Source: Kitasatospora sp. CB01950 (GTDB lineage Bacteria > Actinomycetota > Actinomycetes > Streptomycetales > Streptomycetaceae). Taken from it: DNA of 64,000 nt. The stretch spans positions 124,278 through 188,277 of the forward strand of contig NZ_LISX01000005.1 in the NCBI RefSeq assembly GCF_001905465.1. The letters are read 5' to 3'. Both the position numbers and the translations under genes were made by a program. The notes beneath the pieces are model-generated. The model worked only from the letters and a program-made list of their open reading frames with translations. It ran no database searches and had not been told where the DNA came from. Below, one piece after another: positions 42,351-50,782 of this stretch (the stretch's first letter is position 1; each line of letters begins with the position of its first letter).

Positions 42351-43391
42351 TCAGCCGTTCGGCAGGATCACCGCGCGGCCGTTGATCTTCCCGGCGTGCA
42401 GGCGCTCGTACACGAGCGGCGCCTCGTCGATGCCGTACGTCTCGACGTGGACGTCGATCGCCCCGGCCCGGGCCAGGTCGAGCACCTCGATCAGCTCGGA
42501 GCGGCTGCCCCAGTACGGCGAGCTGACGCAGACGTCGTAGGGCAGCGCGCCGAAGCCGACGCCCAGCGTGCCGCCGCCGAGGCCGACGATGGTGACGTCG
42601 CCCTCCACCGCGACCAGCTGCCCGGCCAGCGCGGTGGTGGGCGGCGCGCCGACGAAGTCGAACACGGCCTGCGCGCCGAGCCCGGCGGTCAGTTCGCGGA
42701 CCTTCGCGGCGGCCGCGCCGTCGGACAGCAGCGCCTCGTGCGCGCCGACGGCGCGGGCCAGTTCGAGCTTCTCCTCGGTGACGTCCAGGGCGATCACCCG
42801 GGCCGCGGTCATCGCGCGCAGCAGCTGGACGGCGACGTGTCCGAGGCCGCCGGTGCCGATCACCACGGCCGTGGAGCCGGGGAGCAGCTTCGGCAGCGAC
42901 CGCTTGATCGCGTGGTACGGCGTCAGCCCGGCGTCGGTGAGCGGCACGGCGAGCACCGGGTCGAGGTCGCCGAGCGGGACCAGGTGCCGCGGGTCGTCGA
43001 CCAGCAGGTACTCGGCGAGCGCTCCGGGCGCGCCGAGGCCGGGCGGCATGATGCCCAGCTCGCGCGCCCGCAGGCAGTAGTTCTCCTTGCCTTCGGCGCA
43101 CTTGGCGCAGCTGCCGCAGCCCCACGGGCCGTACACGGCGACCGACTCGCCCTCGGTGAACCCGGTGACGCCCGCGCCGAGCGCGGCGATCGTGCCGACG
43201 CCCTCGTGGCCGAGGGTCAGCGGCAGCGGGAACGGCAGCCGGTCGGCGGGCCAGCTCATCACGGCGATGTCGGAGTGGCAGACACCGGCGGCGGTGACCT
43301 TCAGCAGGACCTGCCCGGGGCCTGGTTCGGGGTCGGGGACGGTGACCACCTCGGGGTGGCCGCCGACGGTGCGGTACTGGACTGCCTTCAT
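42351..43391 (-). CDS. Zinc-dependent alcohol dehydrogenase (MDR family)
   Basis: A 346-residue enzyme. Catalytic zinc ligands are in AGVCHSD and LGHEGVG. The structural zinc loop is CGSCAKCAEGKENYC. The cofactor motif VIGTGGLGHVAVQLLRAM is of the NAD-binding GxGGxG type, followed by the acidic residue in ALDVTEEKL, favouring NAD over NADP. It oxidises an alcohol or reduces an aldehyde. It lies 56 bp downstream of an SDR gene on the same strand and close to a TetR gene, so the three probably form one inducible unit. Confidence 0.94.
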   Translation of the reverse strand: MKAVQYRTVGGHPEVVTVPDPEPGPGQVLLKVTAAGVCHSDIAVMSWPADRLPFPLPLTLGHEGVGTIAALGAGVTGFTEGESVAVYGPWGCGSCAKCAEGKENYCLRARELGIMPPGLGAPGALAEYLLVDDPRHLVPLGDLDPVLAVPLTDAGLTPYHAIKRSLPKLLPGSTAVVIGTGGLGHVAVQLLRAMTAARVIALDVTEEKLELARAVGAHEALLSDGAAAAKVRELTAGLGAQAVFDFVGAPPTTALAGQLVAVEGDVTIVGLGGGTLGVGFGALPYDVCVSSPYWGSRSELIEVLDLARAGAIDVHVETYGIDEAPLVYERLHAGKINGRAVILPNG

Positions 43392-43447
43392 GACTCGTTG
43401 CCCTCTCTCGCGAAGCGTCCTGGTGTCCCGGCGTGTTCGGCGGCCGG

Positions 43448-44203
43448 TCAGCGGGCGGAGTAGCCGCCGTCGACCAGGTGGTAGCTGCCGGTGACGTAGG
43501 ACGCCCGGTCGGAGAGCAGGAACGTGGTGAGTTCGGCGACCTCCTCGGCGCGGCCGAGGCGCCCGGCGGGGTGCAGCGAGATCAGCAGGTCGCGCGCGGC
43601 CGGGTCGGTGTCCTTCAGCAGCGGGGTGTCGATGAAGCCGGGGCCGACCGCGTTGACCCGGACGCCCTGCGGGGCGTACTCGATCGCGGCGGTCTTGGTC
43701 AGGCCGACCACGCCGTGCTTGGCGGCGACGTACGCGGGCGAGCCGGCGAAGCCGTTGGTGCCCAGGATGGAAGCCATGTTGACGATCGCGCCGCCGCCCG
43801 CTGCGAGGATCTCCGGCAGTTCGTAGCGCATCGAGTAGAAGACGCCGTCCAGGTTGGTGGCGAGCACCCGCCGCCAGTCCTCCGGCTCGTACGCGCCGGT
43901 GGGGGCGATCGCGCCGCCGATGCCGGCGTTGTTGACGGCCAGCGAGAGCGGGCCGAGGCCCTGCACGGTGGCGCGGACGGCGGCCTCGACGGACGCCGGG
44001 TCGGTGACGTCGACCTGCACGGCGAGCGCCTTGGCACCCGTCTTCACGAGGGCGGCGGCGGCCTCCCGGGCGCCGTCCAGGTTCCAGTCGGCGACGGCGA
44101 CCTGCGCGCCGCGCTCGGCGAGCAGGGTGGCGACGGCCAGGCCGATGCCGGAGGCGGCGCCGGTGACGAGAGCGGTGCGGCCGGTGAACTCCTGTGCGGT
44201 CAT
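43448..44203 (-). CDS. Short-chain dehydrogenase/reductase
   Basis: A 251-residue classical SDR. It has TGAASGIG (cofactor), DVTDPASV, NNAGIGG, the catalytic Ser in MASILGTNGFAGSPAY, and YVAAKHG (Tyr and Lys), then VNAVGPGFIDTPL. AADWNLDG after strand 2 suggests NAD preference. GAAAGGA precedes the ATG. It sits between TetR (78 bp upstream) and alcohol dehydrogenase genes on one strand, so a two-step alcohol/ketone redox route is likely. Substrate unknown. Confidence 0.93.
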   Translation of the reverse strand: MTAQEFTGRTALVTGAASGIGLAVATLLAERGAQVAVADWNLDGAREAAAALVKTGAKALAVQVDVTDPASVEAAVRATVQGLGPLSLAVNNAGIGGAIAPTGAYEPEDWRRVLATNLDGVFYSMRYELPEILAAGGGAIVNMASILGTNGFAGSPAYVAAKHGVVGLTKTAAIEYAPQGVRVNAVGPGFIDTPLLKDTDPAARDLLISLHPAGRLGRAEEVAELTTFLLSDRASYVTGSYHLVDGGYSAR

Positions 44204-44281
44204 GGGTGGTTGGTCCTTTCGTGCGCCGCGGCCCGGGGCGGGCGCGGGTGGTGCGGGAGGTGCGGGTGTCTGACGGGTCGG

Positions 44282-44929
44282 TCAGCGTGGGGGTTCGGCC
44301 GCGGCCAGGTCGAAGGCACGGTCGATCAGGGCGGGCAGGTCGCCCGCCGGGTCGCGCACCCAGGTGCGGGTGGCGGCGTGCAGGGCGGCGACGCCGAGGC
44401 CGACGGCGACGGCGGGCCGCAGGTCGGTCTCGGGGTGCAGGCCGAGCCGGGCGGCGACCAGCCGGATCGACCGCTCCTCCTCGGCGACGGCGATCCGCCG
44501 GTAGGCGGCGGTCAGCGCGGGCTCCTCGTCGATCAGCGCGAACAGCGCGCGCATGCCGGGGCGGCGGTGCCAGGCCGGGTGGTCGCCGTCGTGCAGCCAG
44601 GCGGCGACGGCGGCGCGGTAGGCGGCGACCGGGGTCTCGGCGGCGGGCCGGGCGGCGAGGCGCTCGTTGATCCGGGCGAAGTCGGCGCGCAGCGAGTCGA
44701 GGACGGCGTCCTCGCGGGACGGGAAGTAGCGGCTGAAGGTGCGCCGGGAGACGTCGGCGGCGTCGGTGACCTGCTCGACGGCGAGGGCGGCGAGGCCGTG
44801 TTCCAGGGTGAGGCGCAGCGCGGCGTCGGCCATCGCCTCGCGGGTGCGGCGGGCCTTGCGGTCGCGCCGCCCGGGCGCGGCCGGGGCCTGCTGCGGGACC
44901 ACGGCCTGCGGCTGCTCGGTGCTGCTCAT
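44282..44929 (-). CDS. TetR family regulator of the SDR-alcohol dehydrogenase unit
   Basis: A 215-residue repressor with [53 protein letters not shown] sequence. It is first in a same-strand row with the SDR and alcohol dehydrogenase genes. Two palindromes of identical core lie 22-53 bases upstream of its start, consistent with autoregulation of the whole unit. The N-terminal ~20 residues are Pro/Gln-rich and probably disordered. Confidence 0.9.
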   Translation of the reverse strand: MSSTEQPQAVVPQQAPAAPGRRDRKARRTREAMADAALRLTLEHGLAALAVEQVTDAADVSRRTFSRYFPSREDAVLDSLRADFARINERLAARPAAETPVAAYRAAVAAWLHDGDHPAWHRRPGMRALFALIDEEPALTAAYRRIAVAEEERSIRLVAARLGLHPETDLRPAVAVGLGVAALHAATRTWVRDPAGDLPALIDRAFDLAAAEPPR

Positions 44930-44950
44930 GCGCTCACCCTACTCCCGAAA

Positions 44951-44982
44951 ATGTCCCGACGGGACATGAGTCCCGCCGGGAC
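44951..44982. promoter_or_regulatory. Double palindromic TetR operator
   Basis: Site 1 is ATGTCCCG-A-CGGGACAT, a perfect 17-bp palindrome (44951-44967). Site 2 is GTCCCG-C-CGGGAC (44970-44982). Centres are 17 bp apart, fitting cooperative binding of two dimers just upstream of the TetR gene. Confidence 0.8.
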
Positions 44983-45084
44983 ATCCACGGCGCAGGTGTC
45001 AAGGCTCGGGCGTCCGGGCGCGGGCGTCAGGGCTCGACGGTCAGGGCGCGGGCGCGTCCGGGCGCAGGTGTCAGGGCGCGGGTG

Positions 45085-45813
45085 TCACTGCCCCGCCGGC
45101 CCCCACAGGCGGTCGGTGCAGCGGGCGTAGGTGTCGCGCCAGTGCGGCCAGTGGCGGGCGATCTCGTCGTCGCAGTCCGCCAGCAGGCGGTCGACCTGGA
45201 TCGGGTCGACGCCTTCGAGCAGCCAGACCAGCGCGTCGGACGCGGACGGCCCCTCGGCGAGGCGCAGCAGGTCGAGCAGTTCGGGCAGGGTGCCGATCCG
45301 GGAGCCGGGCTGGAAGACGTCGGCCATCCGCGGCAGCAGCTGGCGCTCCTCGATCCGCAGGTGGGTCTCCACCCGGGCGGCGAGTTCCTCCACCGCGTAG
45401 GAGACCGGCCAGGAGCTGGCGGGGTCGCGGGTGGCGATGCCGACCAGGGTGGTGGTGCGGGTGAAGCACTGGTCGAGGTTGTGGTGGTCGGACTCCAACC
45501 AGTTGAGCAGCAGCCGGAGTTCGGGCGCGAAGCGGCGCAGCAGCGGCCACAGCCGGGCGTCCTGCTGCTCATGGTGGCAGGTGACCATGGCGGTCACGAA
45601 GTCCCAGTGCCGCTTGAGGGCGAGTGCGCCCTCGTGGTCGTCGGGCTGGAGCAGTCGCAGGGCCTGCGGGATCCGGGCGAGGTCGCGGCGGACGGCGGCG
45701 TGCACCAGGCGCAGCCCGGCGAACGGGATGGTTTCGACCACCGGCGCGACGGGGATCTCCTCGCGCGGGGCGGGAACGGTCATGGGGCCGACGGGCAGCA
45801 GGTGGCGGGACAT
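45085..45813 (-). CDS. Hemerythrin/HHE-domain protein
   Basis: A 242-residue cytoplasmic protein. Iron-ligand histidines and acids appear in LVHAAVRRDLARI, TCHHEQQDARLWPLL, ESDHHNLDQCF and RVETHLRIEERQLLPRM, the four-helix diiron pattern. Such proteins bind oxygen, nitric oxide or iron, or serve in stress repair. A helical C-terminal extension (SDALVWLLEGVDPIQVD) follows. ATG 45813 is chosen with AGAGAG upstream. No clear operon partner. Confidence 0.88.
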   Translation of the reverse strand: MSRHLLPVGPMTVPAPREEIPVAPVVETIPFAGLRLVHAAVRRDLARIPQALRLLQPDDHEGALALKRHWDFVTAMVTCHHEQQDARLWPLLRRFAPELRLLLNWLESDHHNLDQCFTRTTTLVGIATRDPASSWPVSYAVEELAARVETHLRIEERQLLPRMADVFQPGSRIGTLPELLDLLRLAEGPSASDALVWLLEGVDPIQVDRLLADCDDEIARHWPHWRDTYARCTDRLWGPAGQ

Positions 45814-45991
45814 GGCGCTCTCTTCACGGCTGGCTGGGGCTGGCCGGAGCGGGGGCCGCGGTTGCGGCGCCCCGGTCCAGTTCTCCGGTCCACGGGTTCC
45901 AGGGTGGGAGCAGTGCATCAGGGTCGAATGAACGACCGATTGATGTGCAGGTCAGCGCGTTTCCGGGGCGCTTTCTGCACGCTCGGGACGG

Positions 45992-47017
45992 TCAGTCGGA
46001 CTCCGGTCCGGCGGTGTTGGCGGTCAGCCATTCCAGGGTGTGCGGGATCATCTTCTTGAAGTCGGAGGTGAGGTGCTTGCCGCCGGGCTGCTCGTAGTAC
46101 TCGACGGTGGTGGGGGCCTTGGCCTTCTCGACCCAGTTCTTGACGATCTTGGTCTCGTACGGGTTGGCGCCGCCCGCGGTGGCCAGCATCCGCACGTCGG
46201 CGGCGCCCTCGGCGATCAGCTTGTCGGGGCTGTTGGCCTGGCGTTCCTGCTCGTGGCCCTTCCACAGCGGCGAGTCCGGGTTCCAGTAGCCGTCGATCGG
46301 CACCGCGGCCTTGAAGACGTCGGGGTGCTGGAGGGCGAGCTTGGCGCTGCAGAACGCTCCGGTGGAGGCGCCCATCACGGCCCAGCCGTCGCGGCCCTTG
46401 ACGGTGCGGAAGTTGGCGCGGACGAAGTCGGGGATGTCCTCGGACATCCAGGTGCCGATCTTCGGCTGGCCGGGGATGTCGGCGCACTCCAGGGCCTTGG
46501 ACTCGTTGGAGTCCAGGTTCTGCACCGGCATGATCATGATGAACGGGTGGGCCTTGCCCTGCGAGGCCATCTGCTGGTCGATCTCCTGGATCGGCAGCTG
46601 GTTGTCGGTCCAGGTGTTGTAGCCGGCGCTCTGCCCGCCCGCGTACAGGGTGAGCACCGGGAAGCCGGTCTTGGCGTACTTCGGGTCGTTGTACTGCGGC
46701 GGCAGCCAGACCCACACCTTGCCGCTGACGCCGGACTTGGCGCCGGCCAGGGTGGTCATCATGATCGGTCCGGCGGCGGTGTCGCGGACCTTGGACAGCT
46801 GCGCGGCCGGGCCGGTGGGCATCAGCACCTTGGACGGCTTGGGCGGTGCGCTGCTGGTCTGTGCGGTGGACGGCGGCTGGTTGCCGCCGACGGTCGCGGC
46901 CTTGGCGTCACCGGAGGTTCCGGTGTCGCTGCCGCAGGCGGCCAGCGGAGCGGCGAGGACGAGCAGGGCGGCGGCGGTCAGCAGGCGGCGGACGGCAGGA
47001 CGGGGTTGCGGCAGCAC
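45992..47017 (-). CDS. Esterase-type lipoprotein (antigen 85/esterase D fold)
   Basis: A 341-residue lipoprotein with lipobox LAAC at about residue 26 and a low-complexity Thr/Ser/Pro linker. The alpha/beta hydrolase domain has VWVWLPPQY, nucleophile Ser in GASTGAFCSAKLAL, acid in PIDGYWNPD and His in PGGKHLTSD, the order seen in esterase D and mycolyltransferase-like proteins. It probably hydrolyses or transfers esters outside the membrane. GTG 47017 puts the lipobox at a normal distance; the ribosome site is weak. Confidence 0.85.
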   Translation of the reverse strand: MLPQPRPAVRRLLTAAALLVLAAPLAACGSDTGTSGDAKAATVGGNQPPSTAQTSSAPPKPSKVLMPTGPAAQLSKVRDTAAGPIMMTTLAGAKSGVSGKVWVWLPPQYNDPKYAKTGFPVLTLYAGGQSAGYNTWTDNQLPIQEIDQQMASQGKAHPFIMIMPVQNLDSNESKALECADIPGQPKIGTWMSEDIPDFVRANFRTVKGRDGWAVMGASTGAFCSAKLALQHPDVFKAAVPIDGYWNPDSPLWKGHEQERQANSPDKLIAEGAADVRMLATAGGANPYETKIVKNWVEKAKAPTTVEYYEQPGGKHLTSDFKKMIPHTLEWLTANTAGPESD

Positions 47018-47233
47018 GGGGCGGTCGGTCTCTCCGGGTGGGGGCCGACCCGGCAGCCGGGAGGGGCCCTGGTCATTGGGCGTGGCCGGGGCCGCCGCGC
47101 GCTGATGGCCGGCGCTCCCCGGGAACGGGCCGCGGCCGCACGACGAGGGTGCGGCTGTTGGGCCGTTCGAGATCCTATGACGTACTGCCCGGGGCCCCGG
47201 TTGCGCGGGGGTGAACAACCCGCCGCACGACGG

Positions 47234-47265
47234 GTGCAGCCCCCGCCGATCGGCGGGGGCTGCAC
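47234..47265 (-). terminator. Hairpin terminator after the alpha-amylase gene
   Basis: A perfect 15-bp stem (47234-47248 with 47251-47265) lies 17 bases beyond the stop of the minus-strand amylase gene. Confidence 0.85.
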
Positions 47266-47281
47266 GCTCGCGGGCGCCGGG

Positions 47282-49009
47282 TCAGGGGCGCCAGGTGTCG
47301 TTCAGCGTGACCTTGCCGCTCGCCGGGACGGTGGCGGTGCGGTTGGCGCCGCTCTCCCAGGTGACGTTTCCGGCCGCGTCCTTGCGCAGGTACTTGTACT
47401 GGATCGCGGTGCCGGCGGGCAGTGCCACGTCGAGCTTCCACACCGGGTAGGCGGCGGAGTCCAGCAGCAGCGCCTTGGAGGTGTCCCAGCCGCCGAGCGC
47501 GGCCGCGTCGCCGACCAGGTAGATGTTCTGGCCGAACGAGGTGGTGGCGTTCACCGCGAACGAGGCGCCGGGCGCGGTGCTCGCGGCGCCGGCGCCGACG
47601 TACAGCGCGACGGCGTCGCCCGCGCCGACCGAGGCGGTGAACTTTCCGTCCGAGCCGACGGTGTAGGTCGGGCCGGAGCAGCTGCCGCCGTTCGGGTCGC
47701 CGTGCTGGACGTCGCAGTAGAGGCCGGCGGGCAGCGAGGTCTGGAAGGTCTGGGTGATCGCCGAGGTCTCCCGGTTGATCGCCACGTAGCCCTTGGTCCC
47801 GCGGCCGAAGGCGATCGCGTTGTTGCCGTTGGACCACCAGTTGGTCATCGCGGTCCCGGCCACGGCGTTGCGGAAGCCGACCATGTTGGCGACCTGCCGC
47901 CAGGCGTGGACGCAGTTCCAGCCGTTCTGGTAGCAGGCGGTGACGGAGCCTCCGTTGGGCGGGCCGTCGTCGTTGCTGTTGAACGCGTAGCCGGAGTAGA
48001 CGTTCGGCGAGCCGTACGGGTGGGCCAGCATGAAGACGTTGGCCAGCGTGTAGGTCGAGCCGTCCTTGTAGGTGAGGGTGGAGCCGTTGCGCTCGGTGTC
48101 CCAGTTGTCGACGAAGGTCCGCGCCTGGGCGGAGGCGAGCAGGCCGCCGCCCCAGTTCTGCAGGTCGGATATCCGGCCGCCGTTGAAGGCGCTCTTCAGC
48201 CACGTCCCGGAGCGGAACTCGTCCACGTCGCCGGTGCCGGTGTACTCGGGGGGCTGGACCGCCTCGCCCGCGCCGTAGATGACCTCCTGCACCCAGTACG
48301 CGTTGGGGTTGCTCATCTTGGCCTTGATGGCGGCCAGGTCGGTCGCGGCCATGTGCTTGGCGGCGTCGATCCGGAAGCCGTCCACGCCGAGCGAGAGCAG
48401 GTCGCCGAGGTAGTTGGCGATGGTCTGCTGGACGTACGCGGAGCCGGTGTTGAGGTCGGACAGGCCGGCCAGCTCGCAGTTCTGGACGTTGCCGCGGTCG
48501 CCGTAGTTGCTGATGCTCGTCCGGCAGCTGTGGAAGTCCTGGTCCTGGTAGTAGCCCGGGTAGTTGTACTTCGTGTAGACGGTGCCGCCGGTGCCGCTGC
48601 CGCTGCCCGCGCTCATGTGGTTGATCACCGAGTCGGCGAGCACCTTGACGCCCGCGTTGTGGCAGGTGGTGACCATGTTCTTGAACGCGGTGCGGTCGCC
48701 GAGCCGACCGGCGATCTTGTAGCTGACGGGCTGGTAGGAGGTCCACCACTGGGCGCCCTGGATGTGCTCCTGGGGCGGAGAGACCTCGACGAAGCCGTAG
48801 CCCTTGGGGCCGAGGGTGTCGGTGCAGGCCTTGGCCACCGAGTCGAACTTCCACTCGAACAGGGTGGCGGTGACGCCCTTGCTGCCGGCAGGGGTGGCGG
48901 CGGCGGTCGGCGCGAGCGAGAGCCCGGCGCCGGCCGAGAGGCCGAACGCCGCGAGGGCGGTGCAGGCGGCGAAGGCGCGCTTCCTGCGGGTGGGGGCAGG
49001 GGTGAGCAC
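47282..49009 (-). CDS. Secreted alpha-amylase (GH13) with CBM20 starch-binding domain
   Basis: A 575-residue secreted enzyme that cleaves alpha-1,4 bonds in starch. Signal peptide about 1-38 (ends AAAT). The GH13 barrel shows ADSVINH, the nucleophile Asp in [12 protein letters not shown], acid/base Glu in YWVQEVIYG, and the third Asp in [10 protein letters not shown]. The C-terminal ~100 residues are CBM20 ([49 protein letters not shown]). GTG 49009 follows AGGAG. Upstream are a good promoter and TGCAAG repeats typical of MalR control in Streptomyces. Confidence 0.96.
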   Translation of the reverse strand: MLTPAPTRRKRAFAACTALAAFGLSAGAGLSLAPTAAATPAGSKGVTATLFEWKFDSVAKACTDTLGPKGYGFVEVSPPQEHIQGAQWWTSYQPVSYKIAGRLGDRTAFKNMVTTCHNAGVKVLADSVINHMSAGSGSGTGGTVYTKYNYPGYYQDQDFHSCRTSISNYGDRGNVQNCELAGLSDLNTGSAYVQQTIANYLGDLLSLGVDGFRIDAAKHMAATDLAAIKAKMSNPNAYWVQEVIYGAGEAVQPPEYTGTGDVDEFRSGTWLKSAFNGGRISDLQNWGGGLLASAQARTFVDNWDTERNGSTLTYKDGSTYTLANVFMLAHPYGSPNVYSGYAFNSNDDGPPNGGSVTACYQNGWNCVHAWRQVANMVGFRNAVAGTAMTNWWSNGNNAIAFGRGTKGYVAINRETSAITQTFQTSLPAGLYCDVQHGDPNGGSCSGPTYTVGSDGKFTASVGAGDAVALYVGAGAASTAPGASFAVNATTSFGQNIYLVGDAAALGGWDTSKALLLDSAAYPVWKLDVALPAGTAIQYKYLRKDAAGNVTWESGANRTATVPASGKVTLNDTWRP

Positions 49010-49134
49010 GGGAGCACTCCTGGGGGGGGGAGCCCGGCCCGCGGACGCAGGTCGCGGCCGGGAGGCGGCAGGGTGGGGGGCCGCGACGGCTGCGGTGTTG
49101 GGGCCGCCCGCGCGGAGGGGGTGGGAGTCACTAC

Positions 49135-49177
49135 TGCAAGACGCTGCAAGGGGGTTGAAACTTGCTGGAATCTTGCA
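49135..49177. promoter_or_regulatory. MalR-like operator region of the amylase gene
   Basis: TGCAAG-ACGC-TGCAAG (49135-49150) and CTTGC-n6-CTTGCA (49161-49177) are two pairs of the same hexamer in opposite directions. Streptomyces amylase genes are repressed by MalR/Reg1 through CTTGCAG-type repeats. They lie between the predicted transcription start and the GTG. Confidence 0.65.
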
Positions 49178-49185
49178 TTGGCATG

Positions 49186-49214
49186 ACCATATTGTCGGCC
49201 CGCACCACCGTCAA
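49186..49214 (-). promoter_or_regulatory. Amylase promoter
   Basis: On the minus strand TTGACG (49214-49209), 17 bases, then TATGGT (49191-49186). This places the start just upstream of the TGCAAG repeats. Confidence 0.65.
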
Positions 49215-49309
49215 GGGAGGCTGCGGCCCGTTCCGGGCCCGGAAAACGGCAGCGCCGGACCACCGCTGACAGTTCGTCAACGGCGGACCGGCGCAGAAGG
49301 GAACAGCGG

Positions 49310-50485
49310 TTAGCGCTCCAGCTGCTCCTCGATCACGTCACAGGCGCGGGCGGTGCCGCCCTCGCCCTTCGCGCGGGCGCTCAACTCCCGCAGGCGGTCG
49401 GCCACCTGGGCGTCCCCGACCAGCTCGGTGAGCGCCGACCGGAGCGCCTCGGGCGTGGCGTCGGCGGTGTCCAGCCGGCGGGCCACGCCGAGCTCGACCA
49501 GGCGGTCGGCGTTCATGAACTGCTCGGCGGCCTGCGGCACCGCGATCATCGGCACGCCCGCCAGCAGCCCTTCGCCGCAGCCGCCCATCCCCGCGTGGGT
49601 GACGAACGCGTCGGCCCGGTCGAGCACCGCGCGCTGCGGCACCCAGGAGTGCACCTCGACGTTGGCCGGGATCTCCCCCAGCTCCGCCGGGTCGGTGTGC
49701 TTGCCGATCTGCAGGACCACGTGCCAGCCGGGCCGGTCACCGAAGGCGGCCAGGCAGTTCCGGTAGAACTCCGGCTGCCGGGTGAACGCCGAGCCGAGCG
49801 ACACCAGCAGCACCTTCTCGGCCCCGGCCGGGCGCTGCCAACTGCCCTGCTCCGCCCGCAGGTCGAAGCACGGCCCGACGAACTCCACCGCCTTGCGGTC
49901 GACCCGGTCGGCGTGCGGCTGCATCGCCTCGGTGATCATCGCGACGGCGCGGGCGGGCTTGCCGGAGAACGCGTCCACGTCCACCGTGGTGGCGCCGCTG
50001 CCGGCCAGCCACTCGGCGAAGAGCCCGAAGTAGGCGTCCGCGCCGGGAAGTTGCCGGATCTGACTGCCGATCTCCTCCTGGTAGCCGTCCCAGCCGACCA
50101 GCGTCGGCGAGAGCTGGACGATCGGCCGCGCCTGCGCCTCGGCGAGCGCCCGGGCGGCGTACGCGCCGATGTCGTACAGGTAGACGTCGGCCGGGTCGGC
50201 GTCGTAGTGCGCGTGCAGCCGGGGCAGCATCGCGATCGCGTCCTCCAGGAAGACCCGCATGGCGCCGATCGGGTCCTCCGGCCAGTCGTGGTCGGCGACC
50301 GGCAGGGTGGACGGGCACGGGACGAGCTCGGCGCCCGTGGGCGCGATCAGCTCGGCCACCGACGGGTCGTTGACGTACGTCACCCGGTGGCCGCGGGCGA
50401 CGAGTTCGCGGATCACTTCGAGGCTCGGGCGGACGTGGCTGACGGCCGGGATGCCGATCATGGCGATATGGGCACGACGAGTCAT
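49310..50485 (-). CDS. Macrolide-type glycosyltransferase (GT1, MGT family)
   Basis: A 391-residue GT-B enzyme. The N-terminal half has IGIPAVSHVRPSLEVIRELVARGHRVTY and YDIGAYAARALAEA. The C-terminal sugar-nucleotide motif is THAGMGGCGEGLLAGVPMIAVPQAAEQFMNADRLVELG, as in the macrolide-inactivating Mgt and OleD/OleI enzymes. It probably transfers a sugar from a UDP donor to a macrolide or other aglycone, giving self-resistance. It is unlinked to a biosynthetic cluster here. Upstream, a nine-residue leader peptide behind a leaderless-type promoter suggests induction by ribosome stalling. Confidence 0.88.
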   Translation of the reverse strand: MTRRAHIAMIGIPAVSHVRPSLEVIRELVARGHRVTYVNDPSVAELIAPTGAELVPCPSTLPVADHDWPEDPIGAMRVFLEDAIAMLPRLHAHYDADPADVYLYDIGAYAARALAEAQARPIVQLSPTLVGWDGYQEEIGSQIRQLPGADAYFGLFAEWLAGSGATTVDVDAFSGKPARAVAMITEAMQPHADRVDRKAVEFVGPCFDLRAEQGSWQRPAGAEKVLLVSLGSAFTRQPEFYRNCLAAFGDRPGWHVVLQIGKHTDPAELGEIPANVEVHSWVPQRAVLDRADAFVTHAGMGGCGEGLLAGVPMIAVPQAAEQFMNADRLVELGVARRLDTADATPEALRSALTELVGDAQVADRLRELSARAKGEGGTARACDVIEEQLER

Positions 50486-50606
50486 GGGGAATGCACCTGC
50501 TTCCGGTCCACGGGAAAGAAGGGAACACCGCACCGCCGACGCGCGGCCCTGCAAGGGGACGTCGGGGCGTGCGGGACGCGAGGCTCGGGGCGCTGCCCCG
50601 GCCGCG

Positions 50607-50636
50607 TCAGCCGTAGATCTGGTGGAAGAAGGACAT
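50607..50636 (-). CDS. Candidate nine-residue leader peptide MSFFHQIYG upstream of the glycosyltransferase
   Basis: The minus strand encodes ATG plus eight codons and TGA, 121 bases before the glycosyltransferase ATG. The -10-like TAGTGT (50648-50643) ends exactly six bases before the ATG, the spacing of leaderless Streptomyces mRNAs, so the message could begin at this codon. A GC hairpin GGGGC-AGC-GCCCC (50599-50587) lies just past the stop. Macrolide-inducible genes often carry such stalling peptides. No other evidence for translation. Confidence 0.5.
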   Translation of the reverse strand: MSFFHQIYG

Positions 50637-50731
50637 GCCGGGACACTAACCCGCCCGCCCCACCCGGTGCACCTCATTTGATTCCGGCCCGCAGAAGCAT
50701 GATTGACGGCCCGTCACACAGTGCGGACGCG

Positions 50732-50768
50732 CCGGTGCCCGGCAGCCGAAGCGGCTGCCGGGCACCGG
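50732..50768 (-). terminator. Hairpin terminator after the M4 protease gene
   Basis: A perfect 17-bp stem (50732-50748 with 50752-50768) with a 3-nt loop lies just downstream of the minus-strand protease stop. Confidence 0.9.
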
Positions 50769-50782
50769 TCACTGAGGGTGTG

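Noticed and set aside
45001..45084. Imperfect GGGCGCGGGYGTCAG repeats downstream of the hemerythrin gene
   Set aside because: Units vary in length and are GC-rich. I cannot separate them from base-composition bias, so no feature is called.
45916..45945. Inverted repeat CATCA-GGTCG ... CGACC-TGATG upstream of the hemerythrin gene as an NsrR-type site
   Set aside because: The half-sites do not match nitric-oxide regulator patterns I know and are interrupted unequally. It is only a possible hairpin.
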